From Microbacterium sp. SLBN-154 (GTDB lineage: Bacteria > Actinomycetota > Actinomycetes > Actinomycetales > Microbacteriaceae), in contig NZ_VFNL01000001.1 of the NCBI RefSeq assembly GCF_006715565.1, positions 3,286,001-3,350,000 of the forward strand: a stretch of 64,000 nucleotides of DNA, given 5' to 3'. Under the pieces are notes generated by a model, which was given only the letters and a program-made list of their open reading frames with translations, made no database searches and was not told the DNA's origin. A program made the position numbers and the translations under genes. This document shows positions 51,640-61,165 of this stretch, in pieces. Every line of letters begins with the position of its first letter. Positions within the stretch are counted from its first letter, which is position 1.

Positions 51640-54177
51640 TCACGTCGTTCTGCGCCTGCGGCGCCGAACGGCTTTGGACGCCGCGTCCCCCAGGATCACG
51701 GCCGGGACTGCGAGGGAGGCCGCCGCCCAGCCGATGCCGTCCGGCCACCCGCCACCGAGGAGCTCCGCAAGCGCCGGGACGGCAAGAAAGAGCACGAGGA
51801 GCACCGCCTGGGCTGCCACGGCCCACAACACCAGGGGGTTCGTCCGAGCGCGCAGGCGCCACACCGGTCGTGTGGTGCTGCGGCAGGCGAAGGCGTTCGC
51901 CATCTGTCCGAGCGCGATCGCTGCGAACGCGGTTCCCGATGCGGAGGCGAGGAGGTCGACGGAGGGCGGTGATCCCCAGCTCCATCCGCCGAGGATGAGC
52001 ACGGCGACGAACGCTCCCATCGCGACCAACGCCTCCCAGGGGCCGAGGATGAGGAACGCGCGCGTCAGCAGGGCGCGGTCGACGATCGCCCGCCGACGGC
52101 GACCCTGCATCGAGTCCTTGCGGGCCGGCTCGGCTCCGAGCGCGAGAGCGGGGAGCATGTCACTGCCGATGTCGAGCGCGAGCACCTGCAGCACGCCGAT
52201 CGCCAGAGGCACGTCCCCCCCGGTCAGCGCCCAGACGACGAGGGGCGTGAGCTCTGCGACGTTGTCCGTGAGGTGGTAGGTGAGGAAGCGCCGCACGTTC
52301 GCGAAGGTCGCACGTCCGAGCTCGATGGCTGTGACGATCGTGGCGAAATGGTCGTCCAGCAGCACGAGGTCGGCCGCTTCGCGGGCGACGTCGCTTCCCG
52401 ACGCGCCCATCGCGACCCCGACGTCTGCCTCGCGAAGCGCCGGAGCATCGTTGACGCCGTCACCGGTCATCGCCACGACATGCCCGTGGGTGCGCAGGGC
52501 CCGCGCGATCCGAAGCTTGTCTGCCGGCGTCGCGCGGGCCACGACCACGCCGCCGGGGTGATCGATGGCATCGGCGAGCGCCGCGTCCGTCGGTGGGAGG
52601 GAGGGGCCGTCGAACACCACGCCGTCCGGCCCCAGCAGCCCGACTTCCCGCGCGATCGCCGCGCCGGTGCGCGGGTGGTCGCCGGTGATCATCGCGATAC
52701 GGATGCCCGCGTCGCGACAGGCGAGCAGCGCCTCCTCGACGCCGTCGCGAGGTGGGTCTTCCAATGCCACGAGGCCGAGCAGCTGCATCCCCCTCTCCGC
52801 CTCGACTGTGAGCGGCGTCTCCCACTGCAGCGTCGCGACGGCCAGCACGCGGCGCCCCTCGCCGGTGAGGCGATGGAGGGCTTCCGCCATGCCGGCGGGA
52901 ACGAATGCGCAGCGCGCGAAGACAGCCTCAGGAGCGCCGAGCGTCGATACCGTGCCTCCGTCGAGTGACGAGCTGATCATCCGGTCGGCGGTGTAGGGCA
53001 GCCGCTCCCCTTCCGACGTCTCGGCAACGTGCGCGCGCAGCGCGAGGCAGTGCAGCGCGGCCTCCATCGGATCACCCACGGCAACCCATTCGCCTTCGCG
53101 CTGCGCGACCCGGCCGCTGACGCACCGCCGCGCAGCCTCGGCGACGCCCACGAGCGAGGCGCGGGCCGCGGCGCTGCCGACGAACTCCGCGTCGGGGGTG
53201 TACCCGTCGCCGGTCACCGTGACGGCGCCGTCCGGCGTCACGACCTCGACGACGTTCATGCGGTTCTGCGTGAGCGTTCCGGTCTTGTCGGTGCAGATGA
53301 AGGTCGTCGCCCCGAAAGTCTCAACCGCGTCGAGCCGCCGGACGAGCGCCCGCCGTTCGGCCATCGACTCCGCGCCGCGTGCCAGCGAAAGCGTGACAGT
53401 GGGAAGCAGCCCCTCGGGAACCAGCGCGACGGCCACCCCGACGGCGAAGATGAACGCCTCGGTGAGCTGAAGTCCGAGGAGGATCGAGGCGGCACCGAGC
53501 CCTAGCCCGGTCACGGCGGCGATCACCGCGATCACGCGCACCACCCGATTCAGCTGCACGGTCAACGGACTCTGCGGCCGACTCGCCGACTCGGCAAGCC
53601 GGCTGATTCCTGCCAGCTCCGTGCGCGCACCGGTGGCGACCACGATGGCCGACGCCTCACCCTCGACCACGAACGTGCCACCCCGCAGCCGATCACCCGG
53701 TGCGCGCGCGACCGGAACGCTCTCGCCCGAGATCATCGACTCATCGACTCGGAGACCTTCGCCGGTGAGCACCTCCAGATCGGCGCCCACCCTGTCGCCC
53801 GCCGTGAAGACGACCAGATCGCCGGGCACCAATGTCGCTACGGCGACGTCGGTCGGCGCACCGTCGCGCACCACGCGTGCGGATGCGGGCAGAAGCGCCC
53901 GGAGCCGTTCCGCAGAGCGGTCGGCGCGATGCTCCTGTGCGAACGCGAAGACACCGTTGAGCACCACGATGATCACGATGGCGACCGCAAGAGCAGGGGT
54001 GCCGGCAATGAGAGCGAGGACGGCGGCGACTCACAGCAGCACAGCGAGCAGGTGCGTGAACTGCCGTGCGAGCTGACGCCAGACGGGCACGCGGCGTGGT
54101 CGCGGCACCAGATTGGGGCCGACCCGCGCGAGGCGCGATGCGGCTTCGACCCCGCTCAGTCCGGCTTCCGATGACAC
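51640..54177 (-). pseudogene. cation-transporting P-type ATPase gene with in-frame TGA
   Basis: The main frame (53976 to 51640, 778 codons) encodes a P-type ATPase from transmembrane helix 2 on: the actuator TGES-type motif (MISGESVPV), phosphorylation site CTDKTGTLTQ, MITGDHPRTG and MTGDGVNDAPALREADVGVAMG, then the C-terminal helices. The missing start is present upstream in the same frame (54177-54034: GLSGVEAASRLARVGPN..., PVWRQLARQFTHLLAVLL) but is cut by TGA at 54031-54033, directly before VAAVLALIAG. Related ATPases have tryptophan there, so TGG to TGA is likely. Domain order fits calcium/magnesium-type (P2/P3-like) pumps. A shortened product from GTG 53976 would lack helix 1. Confidence 0.75.
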
Positions 54178-54307
54178 GCGCTCAGCATCGCAAAACCCGT
54201 CGCGCACCGGAACCGCATCTCGGGTGTGGACTGCCTGGCCGACGCTCCAGCGTCCCGAATCTGATGGCCTCGTCGGCGAGACCGCGATGAGCGCCCCGCC
54301 GTGGTCG

Positions 54308-55384
54308 TTATGAAAGGACTCGAGCTCGCGCCTGCGCTTGCAGGCTGAGCTCGGCCGCCTTCAGCGCGTGCGCCTGGGTCATTGCCGTCTCGGTCCGCCG
54401 AAGGCAGTCGAGGATCAGCTCACCGAAGAACGGATAACCGACGGTGCCGGTCGCGTTGATCCGGTGCTCCCCGTCGCTGTCCACCAGAAAGAGCTGACCC
54501 GGGCCGTCGTCCGTGGCGATGTTGGTGTACTTGCGAAGCTCGATGTACCCGTCGGTGCCGAGGAGGATCGTGCGGCCATCGCCCCACGTGCTCAATCCGT
54601 CCGGAGTGAACCAGTCGACGCGCACGAAACCGGTCGCGCCCGTGTCGGTCACCACGTGGGCGTCGCCGTAGTCATCCAGCTCAGGAAACTCGGGATGCGC
54701 GTAGTTGGCGATCGATGAGCTGACGATGTCTGCATCGGTCGCACCGGTGTAGTGGAGGATCTGCTCGAAGTTGTGACTGCCGATATCGCAGAGGATCCCG
54801 CCGTACTTCTCCTTCTCGAAGAACCACGCCGGCCGCGTGGCAGGGTCGCCTATGCGGTGGGGACCGAGACCGATCACCTGCAGAACCCGGCCGATGGCGC
54901 CACGCTCGATCAGCTGCCCCGCCAGCACCGCCGCCTCCACATGGATGCGCTCGGAGTAGTACACGGCGTACTTCTGACCGGTTCGGGCGGTGGCCTCGCG
55001 GACGTCCGCGAGCTGCTCGAACGTGGTCAGCGGCGCCTTGTCGGTGAAATAGTCCTTTCCGGCAGCCATCGTCCGCAATCCGAGCGCGGCGCGTTCGGAG
55101 GTCACGGCAGCGCCCGCCACGAGATGCACGACGGCGTCGGCGAGGATCTCCTCCTCTGAGCGCGCGACCTGCACCTGAGGGAAGCGCTCGACGAAGGCCG
55201 CGACCTTAGCCGGGTCAGGATCGAAGACCCACTTGAGTGTGGCGCCTGCGCCCAGGAGGCCCTCGGTCATTCCGTAGATGTGGCCGTGATCGAGGTGAGC
55301 CGCCGCGAAGACGAACCCCCCCTCACTGATGACGGGCCGGGGAATGGGGGCGGGCGCGTAGCGCGCGCCTTCAGATGCTGGCAT
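54308..55384 (-). CDS. Gfo/Idh/MocA-family oxidoreductase
   Basis: The product is 358 residues. The Rossmann part starts unusually, with a ~25-residue lead before GGFVFAAAHLDHGHIYGMTEGLLGAGATLKWVFDPDPAKV, so the classical GxGxxG is replaced by AAAHLDHGHIYG. The EKP-like catalytic block appears as GKDYFTDKAPLTTFEQL, where DKAP stands for EKP, and the C-terminal domain has GGILCDIGSHNFEQILHYTG with the conserved histidine. It would be an NAD(P)-dependent sugar or inositol-type dehydrogenase. It is the last gene of the sugar operon, 17 bp after the second oxidoreductase of the same family. Confidence 0.85.
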   Translation of the reverse strand: MPASEGARYAPAPIPRPVISEGGFVFAAAHLDHGHIYGMTEGLLGAGATLKWVFDPDPAKVAAFVERFPQVQVARSEEEILADAVVHLVAGAAVTSERAALGLRTMAAGKDYFTDKAPLTTFEQLADVREATARTGQKYAVYYSERIHVEAAVLAGQLIERGAIGRVLQVIGLGPHRIGDPATRPAWFFEKEKYGGILCDIGSHNFEQILHYTGATDADIVSSSIANYAHPEFPELDDYGDAHVVTDTGATGFVRVDWFTPDGLSTWGDGRTILLGTDGYIELRKYTNIATDDGPGQLFLVDSDGEHRINATGTVGYPFFGELILDCLRRTETAMTQAHALKAAELSLQAQARARVLS

Positions 55385-55401
55385 TGATCGGGCTCCCTTG
55401 A

Positions 55402-56559
55402 TCACGCGCTGGTGGCGCCGACGACGATCGAGCCGACCTGGTCGCGGACGGACTCGCGCTTGCGGTGGAAGCGGGGAGCGCGCTCGACGAGGGACCCGCT
55501 GAAGTAGTAGGGATCCTCCGAGAGCAACGGCAGGTCCACGACCGACCGTTCGATACCCGATTCGTAGATCGCGGTGACCAGCTCGACGGCGTTGCGCCCG
55601 TCTTGACCCTCGATCGCGGGCGGCCGGCCGCTGACGACCGCATCGAGGACGTCCGCGATCTGGCCCGTGTGCCCCACGTATGCGAGAGGCTCGTGAGCTG
55701 CCACGAGGCGTTCGATCGCGGTCACGACATCCTGGTCGCCGCCTCGCGCGGGGAATCCATTGGGTTGTGCTGTTTCGGCGCTCACGCTCCACGGCTGCGC
55801 GATCTGAGCACGCTCGCCCTGAATGACGATCTCCTGTCGCTCGCCATGATGGACGACTGAGCTCGTCAGCTGGGCGAGAGCCTTTCCATAGCGGAGGATG
55901 GCGACGGAGAGGTCCTCCACCTCGGCGTTGCCGTGCTGCACGTTCGTGATCATCGACACCACCGCATCGGGACGACCCAGCAGCCACAGGCTGAGATCGA
56001 TGTGATGAATCGCGTGATTGAGGGTGGGTCCGCCCCCTTCCGACTCCCACGTCCCGCGCCACCAGAGGTCGTAGTACGGAAGCCCCCGCCACCACGCGGA
56101 GTCGATGCGCACGTGAGAGATCGAGCCCACGAGGCCTGAGTCCAAGACCTCCTTGAGAATCATCAGATCGTCACGGAACCGGTTCTGCGCGACGACGGAC
56201 AAGAGCCGACCCGATTCCCGCTGGGCGGTCAGCATCGCGTCGCACTCTTCGAGCGACGGCGCCATCGGCTTCTCGACGATCACGTGAATGCCCGCGCGGA
56301 GCGCGGCGATCGAGAGTTCGGCATGACTGCTCGGCGGCGATGCAATGCTGACGAGGTCGACATCCGCCTCCGACAGCAGATGAGCCGCATCGCGGTAGGC
56401 GACGGCGTTCTCGAGACCGAACGCGATGCGCTTCTGCTCGCTCTTGTCCTGCGAGAGGTCTGCGAGGGCGACGATTTCGCACCGATCCGGGAACGTGAGG
56501 TAGCCGCGGATGTGCTCGTCGGCGATGTTGCCGACCCCGATGATTCCGATTCTGAGCAT
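55402..56559 (-). CDS. Gfo/Idh/MocA-family oxidoreductase
   Basis: The product is 385 residues. Canonical features: MLRIGIIGVGNIADEHIRGYL for NAD(P), VSIASPPSSHAEL, catalytic EKP in HVIVEKPMAPSLEECD, and GGPTLNHAIHHIDLSLWLLGRP with the conserved D/H pair in the substrate domain. It oxidises a sugar or cyclitol derivative; the substrate probably enters through the ABC transporter encoded just upstream in the operon. Two different family members in a row suggest successive oxidation steps or an oxidoreduction-epimerisation sequence, as in some inositol or glycoside pathways (inference). Confidence 0.88.
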   Translation of the reverse strand: MLRIGIIGVGNIADEHIRGYLTFPDRCEIVALADLSQDKSEQKRIAFGLENAVAYRDAAHLLSEADVDLVSIASPPSSHAELSIAALRAGIHVIVEKPMAPSLEECDAMLTAQRESGRLLSVVAQNRFRDDLMILKEVLDSGLVGSISHVRIDSAWWRGLPYYDLWWRGTWESEGGGPTLNHAIHHIDLSLWLLGRPDAVVSMITNVQHGNAEVEDLSVAILRYGKALAQLTSSVVHHGERQEIVIQGERAQIAQPWSVSAETAQPNGFPARGGDQDVVTAIERLVAAHEPLAYVGHTGQIADVLDAVVSGRPPAIEGQDGRNAVELVTAIYESGIERSVVDLPLLSEDPYYFSGSLVERAPRFHRKRESVRDQVGSIVVGATSA

Positions 56560-56623
56560 TCGAAGTCTTTCTCTGTCGGTAATGAGGAGGGTGAGGGCGC
56601 TCCCCGCGCCCCCACCCTCGTGG

Positions 56624-57928
56624 TCATGCCGCGTCGATGGCCTGCTGGAGCTCGGCGATCATCGCCGCCGCCGCATCATCGGGCGATGTTTGCCCGAACA
56701 GCACTTCTTGCTGGTACCGCTGCAAGACGTCCTGGATGTTCGACGCACCGTTGGGAACGATGTCGGGAGCTGACCCGATGAAGGGCTCCCGTGACTCGGA
56801 GTACGAGACGACGGACTGCTCCTCCGGCGAGAGCTGGTCGAAGATGGCGTCGAGGGCATTGGTGGTCGCAGGCAGTCCGCGCTCCGCGCCGAGGACCTCC
56901 GCGGCCTCTTCGTTGTTGATGAAGAAGTCGACCAACGCGGCTGCTTCCGCGGGATGCTCGGACTGCGAGGAGATCGACCAGTACATGCCCGGCTTGGAGT
57001 ACTCGAAGTCCTCCACTCCATCCTCCGTGCGGGGAAGGGGAAGAAGCTCGATGTTCGCGCCCGACGCACCGGAATACGCAGATACCAGCGTGGCGGTGTT
57101 GGGGAAGGATGCCACGGCGCCCACAGCCATCGGCGTCTGGTCCAGCGGCAGTCCGGCCGATTCCGCCCACACGGAGGCAGGTGCGGAGGCGCCCGACTCG
57201 GACAGCTCGAGAGAATTCTGGAACCACATGGACAGCACCTCCGGTGAGACGGCGACGCCGTCCTCATCGAAGAGCTCTTCGCCGTGCTGCCGGACGAACA
57301 GCTGGAGCTGATACTCCGTGAACGGGATGGACGCTCCGTACGTGCCGGCCGGGGAGGCTGCAGTGACCGCGGCACCCCAATCGCGGTACTCCTCCCACGT
57401 CCACGAATCGGCGTTCTCGGGGAGCGGCACCCCGATCTGCTCCAGCAGGTCGGTGTTCACCAGCATCGCCGTCATGCTGGTCGAGATCGGTGCGGCATAC
57501 GACGTGCCCTCGTACAGGCCGGAGTCGCGGACGCTGTCCTCCATCCCGCTCATGTCGACGTCGAGACTCCCCAGATCTGCCAGCGTTCCGCGGTCGGCAT
57601 ATGAGGCGAGGTAGAGCTGGTCCATCTGCATCACGTCGGGAGAGTTGTTGCCCGCGGTCGAGGTCGCGAGCTTCTCCCAGTACCCGCTCCAGTCGGAGAA
57701 CTCCGGTTCCACCGTGATGTTGGGGTATTCCTCCTCGAACAGGTCGATGACCTGTTGCGTGCGTTCGTGTCGGCCGTCGCCACCCCACCAGGCCATGCGC
57801 AGGGTTACGGGCTCGTCGCTCAGTTCCGCTTCACCGCCTGCGCCGCCGGCTGTGCCGCATCCGGCAAGGGTGATGACGAGCGCAGCTGCGCCGGCGATGG
57901 CGACAGCCTTTCTGACCGGTGGCTTCAT
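56624..57928 (-). CDS. carbohydrate ABC transporter substrate-binding lipoprotein
   Basis: The product is 434 residues. Lipoprotein signal with lipobox LAGC and Cys24 as anchor. The mature protein is a family 1 (MalE-like) binding protein: VTLRMAWWGGDGRHERTQQVIDLFEEEYPNITVEPEFSDWSGYWEKLATSTAGNNSPDVMQMD is the typical opening, and aromatic residues (WWGG, YW, FFIN) suit sugar stacking. ATG 57928 has AGGAGA upstream. It lies downstream of two permease genes and upstream of two oxidoreductases. The sugar is unknown. Confidence 0.9.
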   Translation of the reverse strand: MKPPVRKAVAIAGAAALVITLAGCGTAGGAGGEAELSDEPVTLRMAWWGGDGRHERTQQVIDLFEEEYPNITVEPEFSDWSGYWEKLATSTAGNNSPDVMQMDQLYLASYADRGTLADLGSLDVDMSGMEDSVRDSGLYEGTSYAAPISTSMTAMLVNTDLLEQIGVPLPENADSWTWEEYRDWGAAVTAASPAGTYGASIPFTEYQLQLFVRQHGEELFDEDGVAVSPEVLSMWFQNSLELSESGASAPASVWAESAGLPLDQTPMAVGAVASFPNTATLVSAYSGASGANIELLPLPRTEDGVEDFEYSKPGMYWSISSQSEHPAEAAALVDFFINNEEAAEVLGAERGLPATTNALDAIFDQLSPEEQSVVSYSESREPFIGSAPDIVPNGASNIQDVLQRYQQEVLFGQTSPDDAAAAMIAELQQAIDAA

Positions 57929-57999
57929 ATCGATCTCCTTTGTTCGATGGCTCGGCGAGCCGCTTCTGCGGGCGGGCCCGCGATGGGTGGGAGGAAGGG

Positions 58000-58929
58000 T
58001 CATTTCAGACCGGTGGTGGCGATGCCCTTGATGAGGAACCGCTGCCCGAAGGCGAAGATGAGCACGAGTGGCACGATCGCCACGACGCTCATGGCGAACA
58101 TGGCGCCGAAGGATGTCGACGACTGGGCGTCCACGAAGGCGCGAAGCGCGATCGGCACTGTGTAGTTGTCGGGGCTGGTGAGGAAGATGAGCTGGGAAAA
58201 GAAGTCGTTCCACACCCAGATGAAGGTGAAGATCGCCGTCGTCGCGAGGGCCGGCACCATCAGCGGGAGCACGATCTGGAAGAAGATCCGGAAGTGGCCG
58301 GCGCCATCGATCCGCGCGGCTTCATCCAGTTCTCTGGGTAGGCCTCGCATGAACTGGATCATCAGGAAGATGAAGAAGGCGTCCGTCGCGAGGAACTTCG
58401 GTGCGATCAACGGCCAGAACGAGTCGGTCAGGCCCACCTGCGCCCAGAGCACGTACTGAGGAACGATCACTACGTGGATCGGCAGCATCAGCGTGATGAG
58501 CATGTAGACGAAGGCGGTCCGCTGGAGGCGGAAACGCAGCCGCGCGAAGGCATAGGCGGCGAGCGAGCACGTGATGAGGTTGCCCAGGATGGAGCCGGCG
58601 ACGATGATCGCGGAGTTGAGCAGGTATTGGCCGAACGGCGTACCCAGCGCGGTCCATCCGTATGCGTAGTTCTCCCACTCGAACGTCGTCAGAAGCAAAG
58701 ACGGGTTGCCGAAGATCTGTCCGTCCGGGCGTAGCGAACTGACGACCATCCAGAGGATCGGGTAGAGCGAGATGATGACGACGATGATCATCAGCGCGTG
58801 ACGGAGGAGCGAAGCCCATCTCGTTCGACTGCGGGGACGGTACCTGGTGTGGAGGGTCGTGGTGTCGACGCTCTCACCCTTGGATGTCGATGCGCGCGCC
58901 GTTTCGGCGGCGAAATCCTCAATCGTCAT
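58000..58929 (-). CDS. carbohydrate ABC transporter permease, MalG type
   Basis: The product is 309 residues with six helices; the first, HALMIIVVIISLYPILWMVVSSLRP, is typical of MalG/LacG-like inner-membrane permeases. The EAA loop is ELDEAARIDGAGHFRIFFQIVLPLMVPALAT. A polar N-terminus of about 40 residues precedes the first helix. The start overlaps the MalF-type gene by 11 bp. With that partner it forms the translocation channel; no ATPase gene is encoded in the locus. Confidence 0.92.
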   Translation of the reverse strand: MTIEDFAAETARASTSKGESVDTTTLHTRYRPRSRTRWASLLRHALMIIVVIISLYPILWMVVSSLRPDGQIFGNPSLLLTTFEWENYAYGWTALGTPFGQYLLNSAIIVAGSILGNLITCSLAAYAFARLRFRLQRTAFVYMLITLMLPIHVVIVPQYVLWAQVGLTDSFWPLIAPKFLATDAFFIFLMIQFMRGLPRELDEAARIDGAGHFRIFFQIVLPLMVPALATTAIFTFIWVWNDFFSQLIFLTSPDNYTVPIALRAFVDAQSSTSFGAMFAMSVVAIVPLVLIFAFGQRFLIKGIATTGLK

Positions 58930-59860
58930 AGTGAACCCAATACTTCGAGAGCCAGAAATTCACGGCGGTCAGGACGCCGATGATGATCAGCAGCAGCCAG
59001 GCCAAGGCCGAGGCGTAGCCCATTCGGAAGGCGCCGAAGCCCTCCTGGTACAGGTAGAGCGAGAAGAACAGCAGCGAATCCGTCGGGCCACCGGTTCCGC
59101 CCGAGACGATGAATGCTTGAGTGAAGGCGCTGAAAGAATTGATCACCGCAAGCACGAGGTTGAAGAAGATGATCGGAGTGAGCAGCGGGAGAGTGATCGC
59201 CCGGAACCGGCTCCACGGTCCGGCGCCGTCGACGGCGGCGGCCTCGTAGAGCTCACCGGGTATCTGGCGAAGTCCCGCGAGGAAGATCACCATCGGTGAG
59301 CCGAACATCCATACGTGCAACAGGATGATGGTCATCAGCGATGTGTCGGGGTTACCGATCCAGCTGGTGTCGGTCTGGATACCGACGACGCCGAGCAAAG
59401 AGTTCAGAAGACCCTCGCTGCCGAAGATGAGGCGCCACAGCATCGCGATCGCGACGGAGGCACCGAGAAGACTGGGCAGATAGAACGCCGACCGATAGAA
59501 CGGCAACCCCCGCAAGCCCTTGTCGAGCAGGACCGCCAGCCCGAGCGCGACTCCAAGCTGCAGCGGCACACCGACGAAGACGTAGGTGAAGGTGACGACA
59601 AGCGAATTGTGCAGACGCGCATCCGTCAGCATCCGCTCGTAATTCGCCAGCCCCACCCACTCGGGGTCCTGGAGGAGGTTGTAGTCGGTGAACGACAGGT
59701 ACAGCGACCCGACGATCGGTCCGATCGTCAACGCCAGCGCTCCGAGGATGAACGGTGCAAGGAAGAAAAGTGCCGCCCGGTTGTCGGGGTGACGCTGACC
59801 GGATGCCCGGCGGCCGCTTCTGCGGTCCTTCGCCAGCGTTCGCAGCTCCGCGACGCTCAT
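58919..59860 (-). CDS. carbohydrate ABC transporter permease, MalF type
   Basis: The product is 313 residues with six helices. FFLAPFILGALALTIGPIVGSLYLSFTDYNLLQDPEWVGLANYERML is the standard N-terminal region of binding-protein-dependent sugar permeases, and the EAA loop is ELYEAAAVDGAGPWSRFRAITLPLLTP. AGGAGG sits 9 bases before ATG 59860, which makes that codon the likely start; an in-frame ATG 9 bases earlier abuts the ribosome site and is less likely. It is the first gene of the leftward sugar operon and is divergent from a LacI gene across a palindromic operator. Confidence 0.92.
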   Translation of the reverse strand: MSVAELRTLAKDRRSGRRASGQRHPDNRAALFFLAPFILGALALTIGPIVGSLYLSFTDYNLLQDPEWVGLANYERMLTDARLHNSLVVTFTYVFVGVPLQLGVALGLAVLLDKGLRGLPFYRSAFYLPSLLGASVAIAMLWRLIFGSEGLLNSLLGVVGIQTDTSWIGNPDTSLMTIILLHVWMFGSPMVIFLAGLRQIPGELYEAAAVDGAGPWSRFRAITLPLLTPIIFFNLVLAVINSFSAFTQAFIVSGGTGGPTDSLLFFSLYLYQEGFGAFRMGYASALAWLLLIIIGVLTAVNFWLSKYWVHYDD

Positions 59861-59887
59861 GCCACGCATCCTCCTCGATCGCGTTAG

Positions 59888-59912
59888 TGATACGTATAAC
59901 TGATACGTATCA
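59888..59912. promoter_or_regulatory. tandem LacI-type operator in the divergent sugar promoter
   Basis: TGATACGTATAA (59888-59899) and TGATACGTATCA (59901-59912) repeat with a 13-bp period; the second is a perfect 12-bp palindrome with the central CG typical of LacI-family sites. The pair lies between the permease gene start (59860) and the LacI gene start (59978), in AT-rich DNA that also must hold both promoters. Occupation by the adjacent repressor would block both directions, giving autoregulation. Confidence 0.75.
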
Positions 59913-59977
59913 CTACTATGCTGGGAGGAGCCGTCGCACGTCAACCCCCTCGAAGAACGTGCAGCAAGGGAGACGAG

Positions 59978-60976
59978 ATGGCCGGCCGGCCGACAAGTCG
60001 GGATGTCGCACGACTCGCCGGGGTCACGCAGGCCACTGTGTCGTATGCGCTGAGCGGCAAGGGCTCCATCTCGCCCGAGACGCGGGACCGAGTTAAGGCC
60101 GCCGCCCGGGAGCTGGGCTATCAGCCCAACCTCGCGGCGCGGGCGATGCGGACCAGACGAACCGGCAGGATCGCCGTCGTCATGGGCATTCCGATCTACA
60201 ACCCGGTCCAGATGCTCGCGGGTGCGGGAGCTGCTGCGGCCGACGCAGGATTCGTCATGGAAGTCCACAGCGTCGACGGCACCATCGACGAACGCAGCCA
60301 GCGCATTGTGGAGCTCGCCGGGTCGGGGCAGTACGAGGGCGTGCTTTCCTTCGTCCCGGCTTCCGACAGCGCGCCTGGCGCCATCCCTCCTGACGTCGGG
60401 TTCGTCGTCGCGGCGAGTTTCGACGAAGCGATGCACTCCGCCGGCGAGCTGGCCGATGCGAGCCCGGTGGCCTCGCTCATCACACGGCTCGCAGACTGGG
60501 GCCACACACGATTCCTCCATGTGGCCGGTGAGCGGGGTTTCGCCTCCGCCGACAGCCGAGCGCAGGTGTTCCAGGAAACAGTTGCGCACCTTGGACTGGA
60601 GAACCTTGGGGTGGTCGGTCACGCCTGGACCGGAGAAGCGGGACTCGAGGCGATCCGCTCCCTTCCCGCTTCCGCCCGGCCGCTCGCCGTCGTCGCTGCG
60701 AATGACCTCGTCGCCGTCGGAGCGATGCGCGGCGCAGCGGAGCGGGGCTGGAAGATCACGCACGACATCAGCGTGACCGGATGGGACAACTACGACGTGG
60801 GGCGGTTCCTCTGGCCGGCGCTGACCACGGTCGACAACAATCGCGCCGAGGCAGGAAGGCATGCGATGCGCCGATTGATCGCGCTGCTCCGCAAGGCCGA
60901 TAACGAAGTCTTGCCCGCCGAGCCTCCCCGCGGCCAGATCATCTGGCGCGAATCCACCGGCCCGCCGCGCTGGTGA
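59978..60976 (+). CDS. LacI-family repressor of the sugar ABC operon
   Basis: The product is 332 residues. HTH and hinge: SRDVARLAGVTQATVSYALSGKGSISPETRDRVKAAARELGYQPNLAARAM. The effector domain is somewhat compact (GRIAVVMGIPIYNPVQMLAGAG..., PLAVVAANDLVAVGAMRGAAERG, ISVTGWDNYDVG). AAGGGAG lies 8 bases before ATG 59978; the frame is open further upstream across the operator region and is not used. It faces away from the permease operon across a tandem palindrome, its probable binding site. Confidence 0.9.
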   Translation: MAGRPTSRDVARLAGVTQATVSYALSGKGSISPETRDRVKAAARELGYQPNLAARAMRTRRTGRIAVVMGIPIYNPVQMLAGAGAAAADAGFVMEVHSVDGTIDERSQRIVELAGSGQYEGVLSFVPASDSAPGAIPPDVGFVVAASFDEAMHSAGELADASPVASLITRLADWGHTRFLHVAGERGFASADSRAQVFQETVAHLGLENLGVVGHAWTGEAGLEAIRSLPASARPLAVVAANDLVAVGAMRGAAERGWKITHDISVTGWDNYDVGRFLWPALTTVDNNRAEAGRHAMRRLIALLRKADNEVLPAEPPRGQIIWRESTGPPRW

Positions 60977-61165
60977 TCCCTCCCACGACTCATTTCGACC
61001 GGAGACCACCCGCGATCGGCGGCACTAGGATCATCAGCGACGCCCGACTCACGCAATGGCCAGCCCCGGTTGTCGGCGGCCCTCGGTGAATGACGCGGAC
61101 CCGCTGCTGTCTTCCTCACTCCCCCGTTATCCGCGCGACCTCGGCGCCGAATGGAGGGATTGCGG

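Noticed and set aside
58919..61009. Extension of the MalF-type permease across the LacI gene (696 codons)
   Set aside because: It crosses the operator and the whole divergent LacI gene. A ribosome site precedes ATG 59860.
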